Of a stretch of 64,000 nucleotides of DNA, positions 56,992 through 64,000 are shown piece after piece. Below the pieces are notes generated by a model. The model was not told the DNA's origin, did no database searches, and was given only the letters and a program-made list of their open reading frames with translations. The position numbers were made by a program, and so were the translations under genes. How positions within the stretch are numbered: position 1 is the first letter of the stretch; each line of letters opens with the position of its first letter. The stretch lies in assembly GCA_026545225.1 (NCBI GenBank), contig CM048854.1:29931730-29995729 (forward strand), written 5' to 3'. Source of the stretch: Cornus controversa. Lineage: Eukaryota > Streptophyta > Magnoliopsida > Cornales > Cornaceae.

Positions 56992-58103
56992 AGCAACCAC
57001 AAGTTTGGTAGTATGGTGACTTTTGCACGCATTAGAAGTAATGGAATCACACTTTAATAATTAATAACTCAATCACTAATTGGAGAATGAACTCAATGCA
57101 CGCGCACACACGTATATAAATATAAATATATATATATACATCGTGTGTCCATTTTCAAGTAATTATAAGGACTATTTTTTAACAAATATAATTCCTATGC
57201 TCGTCTATATATTTTTTGGTTTAAAGGTAATAAAAGGTTGGATGAGACATCATTAGCTTTGATCAATTTTCAACTATTTCATTATAGGTTGAATGTGGCT
57301 TATGGTTTGTTAACTTCCTTTTAAAAAAAGGTCAAATTGATCAACCAACAGCTGGCATTAATGCAATTATATATATATATATATATATAAAACAACTACA
57401 TATAAATGGGAATAATTAAGTTGAATTCCTAAGCAAGAATAATGAGATGGTGTCTTAGTGTGTTTTTTTGTACTTTGATGTGTAAGTTGACCTTAGTTAA
57501 TGTGGTAGAGACACTTTAAAAACAAATCAAGTTTAACAACAGCAATAATAATAATTAAATTGCACGTGGCCAAATATAATTTTGAAGATTACTCTCCATT
57601 CAATAATCAAATAATTAAATCGAATTACCGATAATAATTAAGAAAATCGATGTTTTCTTGTAGAATAAAAACAAAATAAAACTTCAAAAATGATCAAACC
57701 CTCGTTTAATAATAATAATAATAGTAATGATCAACGACTAATTTTGCGAATGAATCAACTCAAGTATAAAGTATTTTTCTTCGATTATGTTTTTCAACTC
57801 AATCCAATTCAATCATATTTAGTTCATTTAACGTTGCAAAATGTTATCAAATTAATTTCTAATCTTCTTCTCACGATATATTCACACCAATGAGGTAAAC
57901 GACTACCCGAGAAAGGAGAAAGGGTATTGCATTCTTAATATAAATATGTTATATCGTTATTATATTCGTGTTGCATTATCGATGTACGTTGTCAATTTGA
58001 AACACACTATTAGATTCTAAAATATTTATGAGAGGAACCGAATTGGATACACAGATGGATCAGAATTTCTTTATCGAGCAGGCTAGATTTATAGGTACTC
58101 TAA
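56991..58103. other. Intergenic AT-rich DNA
   Basis: Short TA tracts at 57.13 and 57.37 kb and AAT repeats at 57.71 kb. No gene was seen. Confidence 0.5.
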
Positions 58104-58231
58104 TGTCGTGTTTGGAAACATCGATTTGTCGCTTTGAATTTAAAGTTGGAGGAAATTTAGTACAAATTTTGAACTAAATTTTTTATACGTCAAAATTTAA
58201 AGTTCTTATTCGATGCTACCAAAACAGAGCA
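58104..58231. mobile_element. Small Tourist-like MITE
   Basis: 128 bp with ends TGTCGTGTTTGGAAACATCG and, complemented, TGCTCTGTTTTGGTAGCATC. It is flanked by TAA on both sides (58101-58103 and 58232-58234). The ends resemble those of the element at 35.2 kb. The AT-rich interior can fold on itself. Confidence 0.7.
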
Positions 58232-58372
58232 TAAGAAACTTGTTTGACTTGGATGGGAATCTTGGTACAACTTACAAGTTCTACAACCTCATAATTAATA
58301 TGAAATTTTACAACAACTGTCATAGATAGGGAATAAATTACCATATGGAGTAGTAACTGCAGAAAAATGCAA

Positions 58373-58418
58373 AAGGACAGCCAAATTAATATATATATAT
58401 ATATATAAGGACAGCCAA
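58373..58418. repeat. 12-bp direct repeat around an AT tract
   Basis: AAGGACAGCCAA occurs at 58373-58384 and 58407-58418, separated by a 22-bp AT-only tract. Confidence 0.9.
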
Positions 58419-59924
58419 TGTGATCTCTAGAATGATGGAAGAGTCTCAATGAGCTTTAAAAGCCAGAGGACAAGGCCCTCCCACTGCAACAGAAATTTGG
58501 CCATACATATTTGGCTCTATTTATCATTTCAACTAAAGGCATCTTATATAGTACAAGGACATGTGTGAAAGAAAAGTGTGTTAGAAGTTCTAAATTGCAA
58601 AATAAGAAAATAAATAAATAAACTGATCTCTTTCTTTTATCAAGTCATTTTCAAACAATTTTTTTAAAACTCTAAAAAAAAAAAAAAAAATTTAGAAAAA
58701 CAAAAAACTCTCCTCAAGTTAATATTCATATACACTTTAAAAAAAAAATTAACAAAACAAATTTTAAACACTCCTAGCCACTGTATATAAAATGTGCAAA
58801 AACCGGACAAATCTTTAATTTGAAAAAAATTGAACAATAAAATTATTAAAATACTCTTACATTATAATTTCTTTTAGAAAAATGTAAAACGTGAAATGAC
58901 AAAGAAAACGCTTTTGAATTTATTTATTAAAAAAGCAAAATATGAAATGACAAAAATAATATTTTTGGAACTTCAAAAAATTCAAACATCTGCAATAGAA
59001 GATAAGTTTTTACAAATTTTGAAATTATAAAAATTTATATGCAAATATATATATATTTTACAGTTCACGAAATAATAAAATAAATAAAGTCTTTAAAAGG
59101 ACTGTGGTATGTGGACCCAGTGAATGGTGGGTTTGACTTTAATAAGTGTGTTTAGTAAACTATCATGTATCAACTACAGTAATCAATTCTATTATTAATT
59201 TTAAATAAAACAAACTAGTTTTATTTTAATTACTAAAAAACAATAGAAAATAGAATGAAAATCTCTCTCTACCGACAGGCAAATCTTGAGTACAGTAAGG
59301 AACTGCAGACTTTAGGTGAAAAAGTGTCCCACGCGACTCACACACCTTTAGTTAACACGCCGCCTAATCTGTGCCAAAGTTGACACAAAGGTACCTTTCC
59401 CATCATCCTCAGGTGTATGTTCTCCTTGCATCACCAACTGGTCCATCACCATCAACCAGTGATCGACTCACAAGGCATAAAACAGGGAAAATCAGTGTGT
59501 GTGTGTGTGTGTGTTGGTACATTTATTTACCAAAAGGGAAAGAAGATGGTCCCAGTTTTTTTTGACCCTTTTGTCTCATTTTTGGATTTTAATTTTTTAA
59601 CGAGACATAATTGCATTGAACTATTTTGAAATTTTCAACTTTCATCATCATCCACGTATCTTTTTATTCTTTTTATTTTTTATTCCTTACTTTACATGAA
59701 TTTTCTTTTTTCCACTATTTTCTACCCTATGTCATATCTTATACTAAATTTATTCTTTTGCCGTTATTTTCTTCTTTTCTCACGAGAGCATTTATAGGAC
59801 AGCTTTGAATGTCCTCGTATCACCTAATTCTATTCTTACTTATTTTCTCGCTAATTGGCGTATTCACTCCCTAATTCTTTTATTATTAATTTTTATCTTT
59901 TCTACTTCCTCCTAACATTCATCT
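58419..59924. other. Intergenic DNA, no gene seen
   Basis: AT-rich with A runs near 58.68 kb and a (GT)9-type tract at 59.50 kb. A non-AT-rich patch at 59.26-59.48 kb shows no exon with family features. Confidence 0.5.
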
Positions 59925-60110
59925 TAACATTTGCATTTCCGACACATGCATGAGTTTTTCGTATTTTTTTTTTAGAACTTAACATTTCACCTATACCATA
60001 GCCGGTCTAATCATTGTCCAATATACTTTCCCTTTTAATTTATTTGGCATTCGTTTATCACATAAAACTCCACTAGCATTCTTCTACTTTGAAATCTACA
60101 AGTTTAAATA
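59925..60110 (-). mobile_element. RTE-type LINE fragment
   Basis: The minus strand reads KNASGVLCDKRMPNKLKGKV, then YWTMIRPAM, and farther on VGNANVKMNV. These correspond to the conserved stretch found in the RTE LINE at 14.5-15.0 kb ([23 protein letters not shown], then [13 protein letters not shown]). It is shorter and more decayed than that copy. Confidence 0.7.
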
Positions 60111-60339
60111 TTTATATTGATAAGATGAAATTTTTTCAAAACTTAAAAAACAAAATTGAAATGATAAAATTATTTTACTTCAATATTGAAATGAGGCGTG
60201 ATTTTTTGATACAACCAAAAATAAAAGATGGCGGAATATTTTGAAGTAAAAGAAGTATAAAATTGGAATAGATGAATTTTGTACAACAGAGATATTAATT
60301 AATTTGTGAATATTTTACCTTCACATTCTCAAATTAGGG

Positions 60340-61780
60340 TGACAATTTGGCCCGGCCTACCCTAATGGGAAAGGAATGGTATGTGTTTAAATGGATTAGG
60401 GGCAGGTATGAGATTATAATGTGTAACTCAATATGACTTCGGGGCGGGGATAGGTATGCATTAAACCCACCCAAACCTGCCACGATTAGATAGCACAATT
60501 ATATATATACCTTTATTTACTCTATTTATTTCACAAACACCATAATATATAGAGCAGTGATAGAAAAGCCGAATTCAAAAATTTTCAAATGAGTAAATGT
60601 GAGAGGGGTGATAACGTCATCATGATGTCATCATAGGATCATGATGACGTCATCACCCATCTCACGTACACCCATTCAAAAATTGCTGAAAGTCGGAAGA
60701 TTTATTATTTTCCTTATATATATATATATATATCGCTTTACTTTTATAAGGGTTTACCAGCCACTCCCTCCCCTACCCCATTGCCACCAACCACCACTCC
60801 TCTATACATACAATCATTTATCTTCTTTCTCTACAGAGATGATCCTCTCTCTGCCACAACGATTGTCTCTTTCTCAGTAATCTATATATTACATATTTGA
60901 TTTTTAAGAAATTTTCAAAATCTTATCGTCTCTCTCTCCCTCCCTTCCTATTTCTCTTGCAGTTTCTTGAATTAGGATAGAGGTGGCGAGCTGGGATGGG
61001 GCAAGGACAACAAATTGTTAGTTTCAATCATGCTATAGGAATGGAATTTAAAGTAGAAACCCGTCTCAATTTTAGGACGTGGATAAGATTAGAGATTGAT
61101 AAATGGAGTGGGGTAGGTTTTCGAAACCCCGTCTCATACCTGGTTTGTTGTCATCCTTGTTCTCAAACCAATGCGTTCAGATGAAAAGGCTGTCGGATTA
61201 AACTATGTAACTAGTATTGTCAATGGATCGGATTTTGATCTGATAACCCGTTGATGGTCCGGTCCGATAATCTATTGGGTAAGCAAATCAAATATGAATT
61301 ATAGTTAATCTATTCTGATAATAACAAAATATATAATATAATATGTTAAAAATATATTATCTAATGCTATAATGTATAACATTTAAATATTATCAATATA
61401 TTTTTATTATTATTTTCGCCTCTTCTTCTTTCCTTTCTTTGTTTTTTTCCTATTCTTGAGTGTTAGTATTTAAGAGAGAGTAACATATCTAATTTTATTT
61501 TCTTTTTCTTTCATATTTTATTTGTCTTCCATTTCCTCTCTTTTTTTATATTCTAATAACTGTTTATTGATCTTTTTTTCACATTACTTTTTTTTATTAT
61601 AAAAAAGTACACTTAGCGGATCGAATTATCAAATCAAATATCCGATTCCTAACAAATCAGATATGGATTTATTCATGAATTATCCATTGAGTTGTCAGAT
61701 CATATCAAGGAATATCTTTATTGGATTCAAATCAAATCAACCCTGGTCCGGTCCGAATCGATGCGGTATATACTTAACAC
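60340..61780. repeat. Degenerate hAT-like termini cluster
   Basis: Segments at 60.34-60.48 (AGGGTGACAATTTGGCCCGG, ACCCACCCAAACCTGCC), 60.98-61.15 (AGAGGTGGCGAGCTGGGATG, AACCCCGTCTCATACC) and 61.21-61.76 kb (CAATGGATCGGATTTTGATC, GGTCCGGTCCGA near both ends) have the word content of hAT ends and subterminal regions. No complete pair of ends with an 8-bp duplication could be defined. Confidence 0.4.
60587..60677. repeat. 40-bp-arm hairpin with a TGACGTCA site
   Basis: The left arm (60587-60626) and right arm (60638-60677) are complementary at 33 of 40 positions with an 11-bp loop. The inner 20 positions have one mismatch. The right arm has a perfect palindromic TGACGTCA (60645-60652); the left has the one-base variant TAACGTCA. 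Weaker pairing continues outward for about 10 bp. Confidence 0.85.
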
Positions 61781-62439
61781 AGGGAGCACATAGAATTGCA
61801 CCTGCTATACCTTACTCTACATCTATATTATTTCAAGAAACTAACATTGTCACTTAAAAAAATTAACATTCATTACTTTAAAAAGAGTAATGCTAAATTG
61901 ACTGATTGATTTTTTTATGTGACGCCAATAAATAATGTCTAACAATGACTTTTAGTCTGTGATAAATAAACATAAAGTTTCTTGTTAGAGTGTTTATTTT
62001 GATGACTGTCACATCAGTCAATAACAAGATTTGATTAGAACTTCTAGAATTATTTTTCTTTAATAAACATGTAATTGTTTTTAGAAAAACTTACTTTGAC
62101 CTTTCATGAGGTTTGGCTTAATTACCCTTCGATTAAGGTTTTTAAAAAATAACTCTGACACCCTTCTCAGAGCTAGTAACTGTTAAAAAAGTGAACATTA
62201 ACCATAAATTTACCAAACTACCCTAGATTCAAAACATTTATATAAGACATCAAAGTTCATTTGGTCATTTTAGTCTACATAGTTATGGTTAAGATTGTAA
62301 TTTAAAATAATGATCAAAATTCATTTAGTCAGTTTACTTCAAAAGAATGATAGTTTTGGCATTTTAATTGTCTGTCTAACAGTAAAGTTAATCAAATTTC
62401 AAAAGAAGTTTGATGAAGCTGAAATCCACCCCGACCAGT
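61781..62439. other. Intergenic AT-rich DNA
   Basis: A segment near 62.09-62.20 kb (CATGAGGTTTGGCTTAATTA, CTCTGACACCCTTCTC) again resembles a Mutator-like terminus without a partner. Nothing else was recognised. Confidence 0.35.
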
Positions 62440-64000
62440 CAAACGCCAACCTTTAAAAAAAATAAGAGAAGGGTAATCGGAAGGACACCGGTGTGGTGTC
62501 GGCCGACTACTCTCCGACGATCAAGTCAAAGATCAAAAAGACTTATTAAAGCTAGAAAGGCACTTAGAGGGTATTAATTTCCTAGACTTATCTGGAGAGA
62601 GGAAAGTCCTAGTCAAAGTATACCTTTTGCCCATGTCACGTCAGTTTCAACTTCTATGTTTACACGTGTCACAACTGGAGTCAAACACTCTATTAGATGC
62701 CCTCTTATTCATGAGGGTAGCTTGTCGGTCCTTAGGAACACTATGGCTGGCCTTTTAGGCTGTACAAATAAATCTTTGACCCAAACAATTTTTATTAGAC
62801 TTTTATCTTGACCTATGGGCTAAAACCTGATCCTTGGCCTGATTAGGCCTCAGCTTTATCAAGCATGTGCTTGTTGCCTGAATGGACTCCTCTTACTTTT
62901 GACTTCGATTGATAAGAGCACTTATACACACTTTTTCCTTTTTTTTTTTTTGAGGGTCGGCCTACCGCCCTTAAGGGCTGGCCAGCTCCTTTGTTCAGTA
63001 CATTTTGCAACTGTTGGAATCTAAACATTGCTTTCTAACCGTTTGCTTTCTTGTCCTTTCTTTATTCCTGTGTACTTTTCCCTTTTTAAAAGACTGTGCT
63101 CATGTATCTTATGACTCGGGACATCACAAAGGCGGCTAGGGAAGGCTCTTCTCAAGAGTAAAGGTGTCGCCTCTTTTTCTTCTCCCTCTATACAGAAAAA
63201 GCCAAGAACGCTTGCGATTACTCGAGCTGGGGACCTATCATCTCCTCTCTCGATTGGGAACCTTCTTCGTGCTGCAATTGTCACCCCTGAGAGCATTCTG
63301 GACCTGGGCTCCTTTAGGGTGCTGCAGAATCAATTGTTAAGTGACAGTAGTATTCCAAACCCAGGCTCTTTTGGGGTACCTACGACTCAGCTTTTTGGGA
63401 ATGACGGCTCTCGGGCGTCTTTCTCATCTGTTGTTAACGGCACTAGGTCGATGCTAAATGATCCATCTTTTTTCATTCACCGGACCAATCAATATGTCAT
63501 TCAGAGTGATCTTGAGCAGGTGGATGCGTTCGGGGTACCTGCTTCTACTTGACACCTCCTAGCCACTATGGCTAAGGTTTGAATCTTTTTTTACTTTGTT
63601 TTGTCAATCTCGTCTTCTATATGCTTATGCATAGTTTAATGTTATTCAACAAGGCATAACATTTGTCAAATCCGTCTCCAACTGCCTTATATGGATGGTG
63701 ACTGAACTCGAGAAGTAGAAAGCTTCCTTCAATGCTGAGTGCGCCTCTTTCCATACTAAGTATTCCACGCTAAATTCAGAAATAGAGTCTCTGCGCACTT
63801 CTCATGCTTCTCAAGTTGGAGAGATTGACATTCTCAACTCTCAGATCTGCCATGACAGGGAGGAGATGGCACACTGGAATACCGACCTACCGAGGTTCCA
63901 AGTAGTGGCTGTCAATAAATTCAAAGACTCATTTGATTTTGACAAGATATATGATGAGTCATATATCAGGGCTTTGAATATTTTTGTACTATGACACAAG
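62440..64000 (+). repeat. Gag-like repeat, probable decayed LTR element, partial
   Basis: A GC-richer block with a leader-like part (GTGTCGGCCGACTACTCTCC, GATCAAGTCAAAGATC) is followed by open stretches on the plus strand. One ends near LEQVDAFGVPAST. A later one reads EIESLRTSHASQVGEIDILN, then VNKFKDSFDFDKIYDESYI. The coiled-coil stretch followed by a FK.S..F....DESY block recalls the plant 'putative gypsy type transposon' proteins. Frames are broken and it continues past the right edge. Family assignment is tentative. Confidence 0.4.

Noticed and set aside
59371-59629. A small plus-strand gene near 59.4-59.6 kb
   Set aside because: The two overlapping frames run through a GT microsatellite and show no conserved motif or splice-consistent structure.
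1-64000. CRISPR arrays, operons or other prokaryotic systems
   Set aside because: No regularly spaced repeats or compact gene strings are present; all evidence points to plant nuclear DNA.

Overview
The window is nuclear DNA of a flowering plant, very probably a eudicot. The evidence is short spliced exons in AT-rich introns, plant-specific gene families, plant LTR retrotransposons, LINEs and MITEs, and a fragment of chloroplast DNA. The species cannot be named from the sequence.

Two host genes were recognised, both on the minus strand. From 34.5 kb to the left edge lies an ASG2-like gene (plant WDTC1/DCAF type, WD40 plus TPR). Thirteen exons were traced, with every junction GT-AG and the frame held through 490 codons. 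The C-terminal exons lie beyond base 1. From 42.0 to 39.1 kb lies a SAC51-type bHLH gene. Its 354-residue main frame is in one exon, and its 5' leader carries the conserved 53-codon SAC51 uORF, split by a 171-bp intron. In this family the uORF represses translation of the main frame, and thermospermine relieves that repression.

Most of the window is transposable elements, many nested. Intron 12 of the ASG2-like gene (9.4 kb) holds a LINE piece and a hAT-type element with an 8-bp target duplication; a 4.9-kb Ty1/copia element sits inside the hAT element. Intron 8 holds an RTE LINE end and a Mutator-like element that contains an LTR-like block. Intron 3 holds two LINE pieces, one of them split by a solo LTR and by a short gag-only copia relative. 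Introns 5 and 6 hold a MITE and a dispersed repeat.

Between the two genes (34.7-39.1 kb) lie a TAA-flanked MITE and two abutting hAT-type elements. Upstream of the SAC51-type gene the DNA is AT-rich with further MITE-like blocks. A broken 9.5-kb Ty3/gypsy element occupies 44.1-53.7 kb, on the minus strand, with a perfect 5-bp target duplication.

From 53.7 kb to the right end no host gene was found. That stretch holds long AT microsatellites, a nuclear plastid insertion carrying trnL-CAA, a possible SINE, a small MITE, an RTE LINE fragment, a 40-bp-arm hairpin with a perfect TGACGTCA site, degenerate hAT-like ends and, at the edge, a gag-like repeat.
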